Source: Pseudomonadota bacterium (GTDB lineage Bacteria > Pseudomonadota > Alphaproteobacteria > Rhizobiales > Hyphomicrobiaceae). From it: a stretch of DNA of 64,000 nt. The notes under the pieces are model-generated. The model made no database searches. It saw only the letters and a list, made by a program, of their open reading frames with translations, and was not told where the DNA came from. The translations under genes and the position numbers were made by a program. The DNA lies in assembly GCA_018242215.1 (NCBI GenBank), contig JAFECG010000030.1:62001-126000 (forward strand), given 5' to 3'. Shown here piece after piece: positions 7,682-16,501 of this stretch; positions within the stretch are counted from its first letter, which is position 1; the number at the start of each line of letters is the position of its first letter.

Positions 7682-10150
7682 ATGACCGAACGCCCGTTTT
7701 CCGATCCGTTGCCCATTGACGCCGTGCTCGGCGACGTTCGCGCGGCGCTCCGCATGCACGGAGTCGCGGTGCTCGTAGCTGCGCCAGGCGCCGGTAAGAC
7801 GACGCGCGTGCCGCTGGCGCTTCTTGATGAACCCTGGCGTAATGGCGGCAAGATCCTCGTTTTGGAACCTCGCCGCATCGCCGCGCGTGCCGCTGCGGAG
7901 CGCATGGCCGCTAGCCTCTCCAGTCGCCTCGGTGAAAACATTGGCTTGCGCGCCAGGCTGAATTCCAAGACGAGCGCTCAGGTCTCGGTAGAAGTCGTGA
8001 CGGAAGGCGTTTTCACGCGCATGATCCTCGATGATCCCGAGCTGAAGGGGGTCGCGGCCGTTCTCTTCGACGAGTTCCATGAACGCTCGCTTGACGCCGA
8101 TCTCGGGCTTGCCTTGGCGCTTGATAGTCGCTCGGCACTTCGCCCCGATCTCAAGATCCTCGTCATGTCGGCAACGCTCGAAGCTGGGGCCGTCGCCAAG
8201 TTGCTCGGTGATGCGCCGGTGATCAAAAGCGAAGGCCGCGCGTTTCCTGTCGAAACACGCTATCTCGGTCGCCGGACATCGCGTGTGGAAGACGACGTCA
8301 TCGAAGCAGTCCTCCGCGCGACCAGGAACGACAGCGGTTCGATTCTTGCCTTTCTTCCGGGACAGGGAGAGATTGCGCGCGTCGTCGATCGCTTGTCCGA
8401 CAAGGCACTTCCCTCGGATATTGACGTCGTACCGCTTTATGGCGGCTTGGATCCCTCCGTACAAGATCGCGCCATTGCACCCGCACGACTTGGACACCGG
8501 AAGATCGTTCTCGCGACATCGATTGCGGAAACCTCGATCACGATCGAGGGCGTCCGCATCGTCATCGACAGCGGCGTCGCCCGCGTTCCAAGATATGAGT
8601 CCGATGTTGGAATCACCCGCCTCGAAACGGTCCGCGTCTCGCGCGCGTCTGCGGAGCAGCGGCGCGGCCGTGCCGGTCGAACGCAGGCAGGAGTCTGTTA
8701 TCGACTGTGGGACGAGCCGGAGACTCAGGGCCTTGTGCCTTTTGCCGAGCCCGAGATCCGCTCCGCCGATCTCTCGAGCTTGCTGCTCGATTGCGCCGAG
8801 TGGGGAACAAATGACCCGCGTTCCCTTGCTTGGCTCGATCCGCCCGCCGAGGGAGCGATCGCGGCGGCGCGGACAAGCCTTCAGGCTATAGGAGCGATCG
8901 ATAACGAGGGACACATCACGGCGGAAGGGAGGCGGCTTCGATCGCTGCCCCTTCCCCCGCGATTGGCGCGCATGGTTCTGAAAGCCCGCGAAGGTGGAAG
9001 CGGGCAAAGGGCCGCGGAAATTGCAGCAATCCTCGTCGAGCGGGGAATCGGTGGAAACGACATCGACCTATCTCTGCGCATAGAAAATTTTCGCCGCGAT
9101 AGATCGCGGCGCGCCGAGAACATGCGTGCGCTCTCCCGACAGTGGGCAAGAGCATCACACAATGAACTCGCGCCTCGATCTGAGTTATCCCCGGCGGCTT
9201 TGCTTGCACTCGCTTATCCGGAGCGCATCGCGAAAAATCGCGGGAAGCGCGGTAGCTTTCTGCTCGCTAACGGCCGAGCAGGCCAGATCGATGAGAGCCA
9301 TCATCTCGCGACGGCGCCATATCTTGTCGTCGGCGAACTGCAGGGGCGTGCCGCCGCAACGCGTATCATGCTCGCGGTAGCAGCGGAAGATAGTGAAATA
9401 GAAGTGCTTGCCGCGGATCGAATTGAGACACATGATGAATTGGTCTTCGACAAGGAAGCACGGGCAGTCCGCGCGCGGCGCGTGCGGCGTCTGGGGGCGA
9501 TCGCATTGAAAAGTGAGACGCGGCCAATTCACGCCGAGGACGACGCAGCGTCGGTTCTTGCTCGCGGCGCCGCGGATCTGGGAATAGCCTCTCTCCCTTG
9601 GACGAAGTCGCAGATTCAACTGCGCAACCGCGTTTCCTTTCTGCGTCGAAACGACGAGACTTGGCCTGATCTCTCGGATGATGCATTGGCGTCGACGATC
9701 GACAACTGGCTGGCTTCCTTTCTCGCGGGAAAAACCCGGCTATCCGACGTCGATACCGAAACACTGGAAAGCGCCCTCAACGGTCTGCTTCCTCGGTCGA
9801 CGCGGCTTCGATTGGACGACGAGGCGCCCACCCATTTTGTTGCGCCGACGGGCAATCGCCACGCTCTCGACTATGACGCGGGCGATGCGCCCGCTTTGCA
9901 CATCCGTGTGCAAGAGCTGTTCGGTCTGAAGGACCATCCGTCGATTGCCCGAGGCCGTCTACCTCTGACGCTACATCTCTTGTCACCGGCACATCGGCCG
10001 ATTCAAATCACACGTGATCTTCCGGGCTTCTGGGCAGGATCCTGGCGTGCCGTCAGAGCGGACATGCGCGGCGAATATCCGAAACACGTATGGCCGGAGG
10101 ATCCAGCAACTGCGCCGCCGACCACGCGCGCCAAGCCGCGAAAATGGTGA
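7682..10150 (+). CDS. hrpB: ATP-dependent helicase HrpB
   Basis: 822 residues, DEAH/DExH-box superfamily 2 helicase. Walker A APGAGKTTRVP starts near residue 34, the DExH box reads DEFH at 130-133, SAT at 163-165, and motif VI is the QRRGRAGRTQAGVCYRLW block near 327. The C-terminal HrpB domain reaches the usual YPKHVWPEDPATAPPT ending. It is presumed to act on RNA, but its role in bacteria is poorly known. ATG at 7682 is used, since upstream codons would overlap rpe and lack similarity to the family start. Confidence 0.93.
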   Translation: MTERPFSDPLPIDAVLGDVRAALRMHGVAVLVAAPGAGKTTRVPLALLDEPWRNGGKILVLEPRRIAARAAAERMAASLSSRLGENIGLRARLNSKTSAQVSVEVVTEGVFTRMILDDPELKGVAAVLFDEFHERSLDADLGLALALDSRSALRPDLKILVMSATLEAGAVAKLLGDAPVIKSEGRAFPVETRYLGRRTSRVEDDVIEAVLRATRNDSGSILAFLPGQGEIARVVDRLSDKALPSDIDVVPLYGGLDPSVQDRAIAPARLGHRKIVLATSIAETSITIEGVRIVIDSGVARVPRYESDVGITRLETVRVSRASAEQRRGRAGRTQAGVCYRLWDEPETQGLVPFAEPEIRSADLSSLLLDCAEWGTNDPRSLAWLDPPAEGAIAAARTSLQAIGAIDNEGHITAEGRRLRSLPLPPRLARMVLKAREGGSGQRAAEIAAILVERGIGGNDIDLSLRIENFRRDRSRRAENMRALSRQWARASHNELAPRSELSPAALLALAYPERIAKNRGKRGSFLLANGRAGQIDESHHLATAPYLVVGELQGRAAATRIMLAVAAEDSEIEVLAADRIETHDELVFDKEARAVRARRVRRLGAIALKSETRPIHAEDDAASVLARGAADLGIASLPWTKSQIQLRNRVSFLRRNDETWPDLSDDALASTIDNWLASFLAGKTRLSDVDTETLESALNGLLPRSTRLRLDDEAPTHFVAPTGNRHALDYDAGDAPALHIRVQELFGLKDHPSIARGRLPLTLHLLSPAHRPIQITRDLPGFWAGSWRAVRADMRGEYPKHVWPEDPATAPPTTRAKPRKW

Positions 10151-10350
10151 TGGGCCGCGGGTCCGGAATGTGTGATTTATTGCCTGCTCAATCGTGATTA
10201 AAAAGTTCTACGACCAAAGTCGCGTTTGTTGCTCCGCATCACGAGGAGCTAAGAAATTCTGCGTTCGTTTGCCGCAGCATGGCGACACTCGGGCTCCTAC
10301 GTTGGATCGCCTTGGCGAGAGAGTGATCCACGGTCCTTTGGAGGTAAACT

Positions 10351-11022
10351 TTGCTTGTGCCGTCGCGCATACTGGTGGTCGACGATCATCCGCTTTTCAT
10401 CGAGGCCCTTCAAAGAGCTATCGTTAGCGCTTTTCCCGAAACAACAACTCTGGCTGCATCCTCGATCGAAGCTGCAAAAGAGCAGCTCGGCAGCGGAACG
10501 GCCTTCGATATCGTGCTCCTCGATCTGGCATTGCCTGGAATACAAGGGATGGACGGTCTTCTTGAACTCCGGACCCTCTATCCGCGCGTTCCCATCGTCG
10601 TCGTCTCGGCCTTTGAGGACCCGCGCATTGTCCAGGACGTAATGCGTTACGGCGCTGCAGGGTTCATCTCGAAGTCGGCGGATCGCGCAGAGATCGCAGC
10701 TGCGATCAAGGACGTTCTCGACGGCTCGCTGACCTTGCCGAAAGGATATCGACCGCCGGAAGTACCGATATCTGAGACGCGGAGCGATCTTGTCCGGCGC
10801 TTGAAAACACTCACACCGAAACAATTGAGCGTCTTGAAGATGCTGCGCCAGGGGCTCTTGAACAAGCAGATCGCACACGAGCTTCAGATCGAGGAAACGA
10901 CCGTGAAAGCCCATGTTTCTGAGATTCTTCGCAAGCTCAACGTGTCGTCTCGAACGCAGGCCGTGATCGAAGCGCAAAAGATCGATTTCAATATGATCAT
11001 CGGCGACGCGAACGGAGGATAG
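10351..11022 (+). CDS. LuxR/NarL-type response regulator
   Basis: 223 residues. Receiver domain with acidic pair DD at 11-12, phosphoacceptor Asp58 in VLLDLALPG and a Lys in ISKSADR; C-terminal LuxR helix-turn-helix (LTPKQLSVLKMLRQGL onward, about 150-195). TTG start at 10351 has GGAGG at 10340-10344; GTG at 10357 is the alternative. It converges with the hybrid kinase gene, with only nine bases between the stops, and is the likely output partner of that kinase and the FIST protein. The 200 bases upstream hold no gene. Confidence 0.88.
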   Translation: MLVPSRILVVDDHPLFIEALQRAIVSAFPETTTLAASSIEAAKEQLGSGTAFDIVLLDLALPGIQGMDGLLELRTLYPRVPIVVVSAFEDPRIVQDVMRYGAAGFISKSADRAEIAAAIKDVLDGSLTLPKGYRPPEVPISETRSDLVRRLKTLTPKQLSVLKMLRQGLLNKQIAHELQIEETTVKAHVSEILRKLNVSSRTQAVIEAQKIDFNMIIGDANGG

Positions 11023-11031
11023 TCTCAGGTC

Positions 11032-12399
11032 TCATCGAAGTAGATGCTTCATCAGCGCCCGCAACTCTCCGGGACGAAGAGGTTTCAAAAGCAGTTCACA
11101 TTCCGAACGCGTCGCGGCCTCCGCTGCAGCGTCGGTCCTGTCGGCGGTGATGAGAATTGCCGGGACGTCGGATTGGACGTGCCGGCGGATATGTTGAACG
11201 AGATCCACTCCACACATGCCGCCGCCCAAGTGATAGTCGGCGAGCACAATCGCAGGGCAAAACGTTGGATCGCTGAGAATCTCCGCGATGTCTTCGAGGT
11301 CTCTTGCGGGGCGCACATCCGCACCCCAACGGGTCAGAAGCGTCTGCATGGCGCCCAGAACCTCGAGATCGTCGTCGATGACGATGATCTGGCCCGGTGC
11401 GAAAGAACTGTTTTCGTCTCGCGGCGAGCCGTCGGCAGTCACTTGCGTCATCTGTTCTGAAGCGCAGGGAGCAAACACAGAAAACCGCGATCCCCGACCA
11501 ACGACCGACGTGAGTTCGAGCCGATGTCCAAGCGCATCCGTCATGCGCCGCACGATGGCGAGCCCAAGTCCGAAGCCCGTAGCGCCCGATCGCTCGGACG
11601 CCGTGCCGCGCTGAAATTCTTCGAAGATCCGACGCTGCTCGTAAGGTGGAATCCCTGGGCCTGTGTCCCAGACTTCAATGCTGACGTCATTCCCCCGCCG
11701 GCGCGCCGCCATGAGAATGCCGCCCCGTTTGGTGTAATGAGTACTGTTTGCAAGAAGATTTTGAATGATACGCCGCAGCATGAGCGGGTCTGACCGCACA
11801 GCAAGGTTTGTGGGGCGCCAGCGGAAGCGCAACCCTTTCTGCCGCGTCATAGGCTCGAGGCTGCTCGCTAGCTGTTCGAAAATGGCACCGAGTCCGACGG
11901 TCTGGATGTTCGGAACGAAGACACCGGCTTCGAGCTTCGAAATATCAAGGATGCTGGTCAGAAGCTCTTCGATGCTGACGAGTGCGTTCGAAATATTGAG
12001 AGCTAGCTTTTTGTTCTCGGACTCGCTTTGGCCTTCGGACAGTTCTGAGAGGGTCAACCGGGCAGCGTGCAGGGGTTGCAGCAGATCGTGCCCGACCGAC
12101 GTGAAAAAACGAGTCTTGAAGACGTTGGCGCGCTCCGCTTCGTCGCGCGCCTTGCTCAATTCAATATTTGTGTGCGCGAGCTTCGTCAGGGCCTGATTGA
12201 GTTCTTCCGTCCGGCGCCTGATCTGAGCTTCCTGATTGATCGCGGTCTGAAAGAGCGAGAAGGAGTTGGTTTGGTGATCCATCGAGCGCTCGACACGCTT
12301 CATCAAGGCAGTGTTGATTGTCCTCAGTCGATCGATGACGTGCTTGAGGTCCGAGTGCCGCGACGGCGAATGGTCTGACGTGTCGCTTTCGTCGTTCAT
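11032..12399 (-). CDS. Soluble hybrid histidine kinase
   Basis: 455 residues, no membrane segment. A coiled-coil N-terminal region (about 20-95) leads into the HisKA box with His104 in SVGHDLLQPLHAARL, an HATPase domain with the GTGFGLGLAIV-like GATGFGLGLAIVRRM G-box, and a C-terminal receiver with DDD near 338 and phosphoacceptor Asp in VLADYHLGG near 385. There is no PAS or other sensor domain of its own. Its ATG overlaps the stop of the FIST gene (ATGA), so the FIST protein very likely supplies the sensing. A longer start inside the FIST gene is possible but unlikely. Confidence 0.88.
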   Translation of the reverse strand: MNDESDTSDHSPSRHSDLKHVIDRLRTINTALMKRVERSMDHQTNSFSLFQTAINQEAQIRRRTEELNQALTKLAHTNIELSKARDEAERANVFKTRFFTSVGHDLLQPLHAARLTLSELSEGQSESENKKLALNISNALVSIEELLTSILDISKLEAGVFVPNIQTVGLGAIFEQLASSLEPMTRQKGLRFRWRPTNLAVRSDPLMLRRIIQNLLANSTHYTKRGGILMAARRRGNDVSIEVWDTGPGIPPYEQRRIFEEFQRGTASERSGATGFGLGLAIVRRMTDALGHRLELTSVVGRGSRFSVFAPCASEQMTQVTADGSPRDENSSFAPGQIIVIDDDLEVLGAMQTLLTRWGADVRPARDLEDIAEILSDPTFCPAIVLADYHLGGGMCGVDLVQHIRRHVQSDVPAILITADRTDAAAEAATRSECELLLKPLRPGELRALMKHLLR

Positions 12400-13568
12400 A
12401 GGCGCGGAATTTGACCGTTCGACTTCGAGAATGCGATTCCCGTCAATGTCTGATTGAGATGCATGGCATTGAACTGCTCGCCGTAGGTATGGAAGCCGGC
12501 TAAACCATAGCGCCCATAGATTTCTTCGACTTTGTGCCGGACCTGTCCGGTCTCGGCATCGAACCGCCGGAGGAAGCAATCGAAGCCCAGAACAAAATCG
12601 ATTCCACCCAAAGCCTCGTCTAGATGCTTCAGTGTTCCCAGCGTCGTTTGAACCATATCACGTGTCCGGCCTACCGTGAAAACCAGACCTTCGTCGATGG
12701 CACAATGGAACGAGAGGCTGCCGTCCGGGTTCATGTTGCGAATGGCGCGGCCATAGTATTCGCCACCGACCTTCATGACGAGCGGATGGCTAGCAAACGT
12801 CATCGGGCCGAGTTCCTCGATCGAAGCGCCGATTGCGGCCGCATATTCGTTCGCTGCGGGCTCGGCGTTGAGATCGTAGACGATGCGATTTTCGCAGTCG
12901 GCAGCCGTGACGACGAGCTTGGTGGATGTCGGCTCGAAATTCTGGGTCTTGAAGATGCGAAACGGCGCCGCCGATTCGATCACAAAGAGAATAGCACCGC
13001 GACGGACGAGTTTACCGCGATGGATAAGAGCAGTTTTTCGAAACGCCAATCCATCGCCCGCCGATCCGCCGATAAGTTCCATGTCATCCAAAGACCAGTG
13101 CAAAGCGGCCGCTAGCGATTCTTCCCGGTCCGATAGCCCATCGACGAGCACCAGGGCAAAAATGTTCTCTTTCGCGGCGCGCGAGACGCCGGTGATCATC
13201 TGAATGCGCAAACGCCGTGCAATTTCCGAAGCCCGCTCGACGCCCCCCTTGTCGATGTCGGAAATGACTGCGCTCATGACGCGAAAACCAGCTTCGGGAA
13301 ATGCGATGAAAACGATGCCGCCCTGGGTCATGCCGAGAGGTCCCATCTCTCCTGCAGTGCTGCATCCCGAAACTGTCACGTCGGGAAAAGCCTGATGCAG
13401 AGCTTCGACGAGCAGATCGGGGTCGTGCGTCGTTGAGAAGAAGACAAGGATGTGTTGAAAGACATCGTCCGCTAGTTCGGTGCGCGCGGCTGCAACGGCT
13501 TCCACGGTGGACAGCGTGCTTGCCACCACGCGAATGCCACAGGCGGCACGAGTGGATTTGCTCGGCAT
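12396..13568 (-). CDS. FIST-domain signalling protein
   Basis: 390 residues with FIST N (about 35-230, including the typical GCSTAGEMGPLG motif near 70) and FIST C (about 230-370). FIST domains are predicted small-ligand sensors, possibly for amino acids, in signal transduction. No membrane segment or signal peptide is seen. It is translationally coupled to the hybrid kinase downstream. Comparable FIST/hybrid-kinase pairs occur beside NarL-type regulators of alcohol oxidation in pseudomonads; applying that here is only a guess. Confidence 0.85.
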   Translation of the reverse strand: MPSKSTRAACGIRVVASTLSTVEAVAAARTELADDVFQHILVFFSTTHDPDLLVEALHQAFPDVTVSGCSTAGEMGPLGMTQGGIVFIAFPEAGFRVMSAVISDIDKGGVERASEIARRLRIQMITGVSRAAKENIFALVLVDGLSDREESLAAALHWSLDDMELIGGSAGDGLAFRKTALIHRGKLVRRGAILFVIESAAPFRIFKTQNFEPTSTKLVVTAADCENRIVYDLNAEPAANEYAAAIGASIEELGPMTFASHPLVMKVGGEYYGRAIRNMNPDGSLSFHCAIDEGLVFTVGRTRDMVQTTLGTLKHLDEALGGIDFVLGFDCFLRRFDAETGQVRHKVEEIYGRYGLAGFHTYGEQFNAMHLNQTLTGIAFSKSNGQIPRL

Positions 13569-13727
13569 GAATTCTCGGCTTTCTCGAGTCGCTTCGCGAC
13601 GCGAGCCGTTATCGCTCGTATCGGAGGGAACTTGCCACAGGCGCTCAATCCGAACAACGCCGCACCTCCGAGTTTTTGAACGATCGAGGGACGAAATTAA
13701 CGGAGTGCGTGGCTCTTTGGGCGGAAA

Positions 13728-13759
13728 TAAAAAATGCCCCGGCCGTCGAAGGCCGGGGC
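13728..13759 (-). terminator. Intrinsic terminator of gmaS
   Basis: Nine-base perfect stem (GCCCCGGCC at 13736-13744 with GGCCGGGGC at 13751-13759) with a six-base loop, followed on the minus strand by a T-rich tract (complement of 13728-13735). It sits 26 bases beyond the gmaS stop. Confidence 0.88.
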
Positions 13760-13784
13760 AAGGTTCGAGGAAACAGAGGAAATT

Positions 13785-15092
13785 TCAGCAGTCCAGCGTG
13801 TTTGCACGTTCCCAATCCGTGAAGTGGGAGGCGTAAGAATTCCAGTTTTCCGTCTTGAGCTTGATGTATGCGGACGAGAAGTCATCTCCGAGCGCGCTCT
13901 TGAGCGCAGCGTCCTTGTCAAACGCCCGGATCGCGTCGAGTAGGTTAAGGGGCAAGCGCGGAGCGTCTTTCACGGTATGCCCCATCTGGTACATATCGAT
14001 GTCGAGGCGCTTCCCAGGGTCGGCCTTGGAGCGAATGCCATCAAGGCCTGCAGCGACGATCACGGCTTGAAGCAGATAAGGATTGGCCGCGCCGTCCGGC
14101 AAGCGCAACTCGAAACGGCCCTTGCCGGGAACGCGAACCATGTGCGTGCGGTTGTTGCCGGTCCAGGTAACGGAATTCGGCGACCATGTCGCGCCCGAAA
14201 GTGTCCGCGGCGCGTTGATGCGCTTATAGGAGTTGACGGTCGGATTGGTGATCGCGGCCAGAGCCTCAGCGTGTTTCATGATGCCGCCGAGGAAATGATA
14301 TCCCTGCGGAGACAGCCCCATCTCGTCCGAAGCATCGTAGAACATGTTGGTTTTGCCGTCCTTGTCCCACACTGAGATGTGGGCATGACAGCCATTGCCG
14401 GTCAGTCCGGCAAAGGGCTTCGGCATGAACGTTGCGCGCAGACCGTGCTTCTCCGCAATCGAGCGCGCCATGAACTTGAAGAACGAGTGCCGATCAGCCG
14501 TCACCAGCGCGTCGTCGAAATTCCAGTTCATTTCGAACTGGCCGTTAGCGTCCTCGTGGTCGTTCTGATAGGGCCCCCAGCCCAGTTCGAGCATGCTGTC
14601 GCAAATCTCGGAGATGACGTCATAGCGGCGCATCAGGGCCTGCTGGTCGTAGCAGGGCTTCGAGGCATTATCTTTGTCGTCGGAAATTTCGGTGCCTTCG
14701 GGCGAAATCAGGAAGAACTCGCACTCGACGCCGGTCTTGATGTAGAGTCCGAGTTCGGCAGCCTCGTCCATCAGCTTTTTGAGAACGACTCGGGGAGCCT
14801 GACCGACCTGCTTGTCTTCCATCACGCAATCGGCCGCGACCCAGGCGACTTCTTTTTTCCAGGGCAGTTGAATGACCGCGGCAGGATCGGGCATTCCGAA
14901 AAGATCGGGATGTGCTGGCGTCATGTCGAGCCAAGTCGCAAATCCCGCAAATCCCGCACCGTCTTTTTGCATGTCGGCGATCGCCGCTGCCGGCACGAGC
15001 TTGGCGCGCTGAGAGCCGAAAAGGTCCGTATAAGAAATCATGAAGTAGCGAATGCCGCGCTCTTTTGCGAGCTGGGCGAGATCCTGGGCCAT
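13785..15092 (-). CDS. gmaS: Gamma-glutamylmethylamide synthetase (glutamine synthetase family)
   Basis: 435 residues of glutamine synthetase fold: ATP and metal sites in GVECEFFLI, QFEMNWNFDD, GNGCHAHISVWDKDG, NPTVNSYKR and GKGRFELRLPD. Sequence alone could also fit a GlnT-type glutamine synthetase. The position directly after mgsABC and near mgdABCD argues for GmaS, which makes gamma-glutamylmethylamide from glutamate, methylamine and ATP. ATG at 15092 is chosen because GAGGAA lies just upstream on the coding strand. It is separated from mgsC by a terminator-like hairpin, so its expression may be partly independent. Confidence 0.88.
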   Translation of the reverse strand: MAQDLAQLAKERGIRYFMISYTDLFGSQRAKLVPAAAIADMQKDGAGFAGFATWLDMTPAHPDLFGMPDPAAVIQLPWKKEVAWVAADCVMEDKQVGQAPRVVLKKLMDEAAELGLYIKTGVECEFFLISPEGTEISDDKDNASKPCYDQQALMRRYDVISEICDSMLELGWGPYQNDHEDANGQFEMNWNFDDALVTADRHSFFKFMARSIAEKHGLRATFMPKPFAGLTGNGCHAHISVWDKDGKTNMFYDASDEMGLSPQGYHFLGGIMKHAEALAAITNPTVNSYKRINAPRTLSGATWSPNSVTWTGNNRTHMVRVPGKGRFELRLPDGAANPYLLQAVIVAAGLDGIRSKADPGKRLDIDMYQMGHTVKDAPRLPLNLLDAIRAFDKDAALKSALGDDFSSAYIKLKTENWNSYASHFTDWERANTLDC

Positions 15093-15148
15093 ACTGTCTT
15101 TCCTCAACGCTTGCGTTTCATTTTTTGATTGCTTTTCGGAATTCAGGC

Positions 15149-15176
15149 TAAAAAAGGGGCGGCTTACAAGCCGCCC
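15149..15176 (-). terminator. Intrinsic terminator spanning the mgsC stop codon
   Basis: On the minus strand GGGCGGCTT and its complement AAGCCGCCC (15157-15176) form a hairpin in which the mgsC TAA (15164-15166) lies at the loop side, followed by six Ts (15150-15155). It lies 57 bases upstream of the gmaS start, in a region otherwise organised as one transcription unit. Confidence 0.8.
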
Positions 15177-16501
15177 GATCCGTTCACTCCGGGTATCCAC
15201 GATGTTCCTGCAAGGGGCACGCGCGCCATTGCAGCCGCTTCGATCGTCAAAGCGCAGAGATCTTCGGGTTCCAGATTGTGAATGTTGTTGTGACCCGCGG
15301 CACGCGCGATCGTTTGCACTTCAAGCGTCATGACCTTGAGGAAATTGGCAAGACGGCGTCCGGCGCGAACCGGATCAAGACGCTTCGCCAACTCAGGATC
15401 CTGAGTTGTGATACCCGCAGGATCGCGGCCCTCATGCCAGTCGTCGTAGCAACCCGCCCGCGTACCGAGCTTTTCGTATTCCGCTTCGAGAGCAGGATCG
15501 TTGTCACCAAGTGCCGCGAGAGCGGCGATGCCGATCGAGACCGCGTCCGCTCCGAGAGCCAGAGCCTTGGCGACGTCCGCGCCGTTGCGAATACCGCCCG
15601 AGACGATGAGCTGCACTTTCCGGTGCATGCCGAGATCTTGCAGAGATTGCACCGCCGGACGGATGCAGGCGAGCGTCGGCAGGCCGACGTGCTCGATAAA
15701 GACTTCCTGCGTCGCCGCTGTACCGCCCTGCATGCCGTCAAGGACGATGACGTCCGCACCCGCTTTGACGGCAAGCGCCACATCGTAATAGGGCCGCGTA
15801 CCACCGACCTTGATGTAGATCGGCTTTTCCCAGTTGGTGATTTCGCGAAGCTCGAGAATCTTGATTTCGAGATCGTCCGGTCCTGTCCAATCCGGATGGC
15901 GGCAGGCTGAGCGTTGGTCGATCCCCTTCGGCAGGTTGCGCATCTCTGCGACGCGATCGGAAATCTTCTGCCCGAGCAGCATGCCGCCGCCGCCGGGCTT
16001 TGCGCCCTGACCCACGACGACCTCGATGGCGTCTGCCTTGCGCAGATCGTCGGGGTTCATGCCGTAGCGCGACGGCAGGTATTGGTAGACGAGCGTCTTG
16101 GACTGTCCGCGCTCTTCCGGCGTCATGCCGCCGTCGCCGGTTGTCGTCGACGTGCCGGCGATCGATGCACCACGCCCGAGAGCTTCTTTCGCGTTCGCAG
16201 AGAGAGCGCCGAAGCTCATGCCCGCGATCGTGATCGGAATTTTAAGCTCGATCGGCTTTTTGGCAAACCGCGTGCCGAGCGTGACATTTGTGCTGCATTT
16301 TTCCCGATAGCCTTCGAGGGGATATCGCGAAATGGAAGCGCCGAGAAAAAGCAGATCGTCGAAGTGGGGAACACGGCGCTTGGCACCGCCGCCGCGAATA
16401 TCATAGATGCCGGTTGAGGCCGCGCGACGGATTTCCGACAGCGTGTAGTCGTCAAACGTCGCCGAAGCGCGCGGCGTAGTGAGCGGGATTTTTGGCGACA
16501 T
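15164..16501 (-). CDS. mgsC: N-methylglutamate synthase subunit C (glutamate synthase domain-2 like)
   Basis: 445 residues, related to the FMN-binding central domain of glutamate synthase (and rhizobial GlxD). Blocks include ITIAGMSFGALSANAKEALG, GAKPGGGGMLLGQKI, VIVLDGMQGGTAAT and LIVSGGIRNGADVAKAL, as expected for the flavin barrel. The region that carries iron-sulfur cysteines in GltB reads GCYDDWHEGRDPAGITTQ here, leaving only one Cys. It forms the catalytic part of the enzyme that makes N-methylglutamate. Start ATG overlaps the mgsB stop by one base (TGATG), indicating coupling. Confidence 0.92.
   Translation of the reverse strand: MSPKIPLTTPRASATFDDYTLSEIRRAASTGIYDIRGGGAKRRVPHFDDLLFLGASISRYPLEGYREKCSTNVTLGTRFAKKPIELKIPITIAGMSFGALSANAKEALGRGASIAGTSTTTGDGGMTPEERGQSKTLVYQYLPSRYGMNPDDLRKADAIEVVVGQGAKPGGGGMLLGQKISDRVAEMRNLPKGIDQRSACRHPDWTGPDDLEIKILELREITNWEKPIYIKVGGTRPYYDVALAVKAGADVIVLDGMQGGTAATQEVFIEHVGLPTLACIRPAVQSLQDLGMHRKVQLIVSGGIRNGADVAKALALGADAVSIGIAALAALGDNDPALEAEYEKLGTRAGCYDDWHEGRDPAGITTQDPELAKRLDPVRAGRRLANFLKVMTLEVQTIARAAGHNNIHNLEPEDLCALTIEAAAMARVPLAGTSWIPGVNGSGGL

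Noticed and set aside
7604..9007. 467-codon minus-strand frame opposite hrpB
   Set aside because: Antisense shadow of a well-supported helicase; the product looks like no known protein and long antisense frames are common at this base composition.
14379..15128. 249-codon plus-strand frame opposite gmaS
   Set aside because: Antisense shadow of the glutamine synthetase-family gene.
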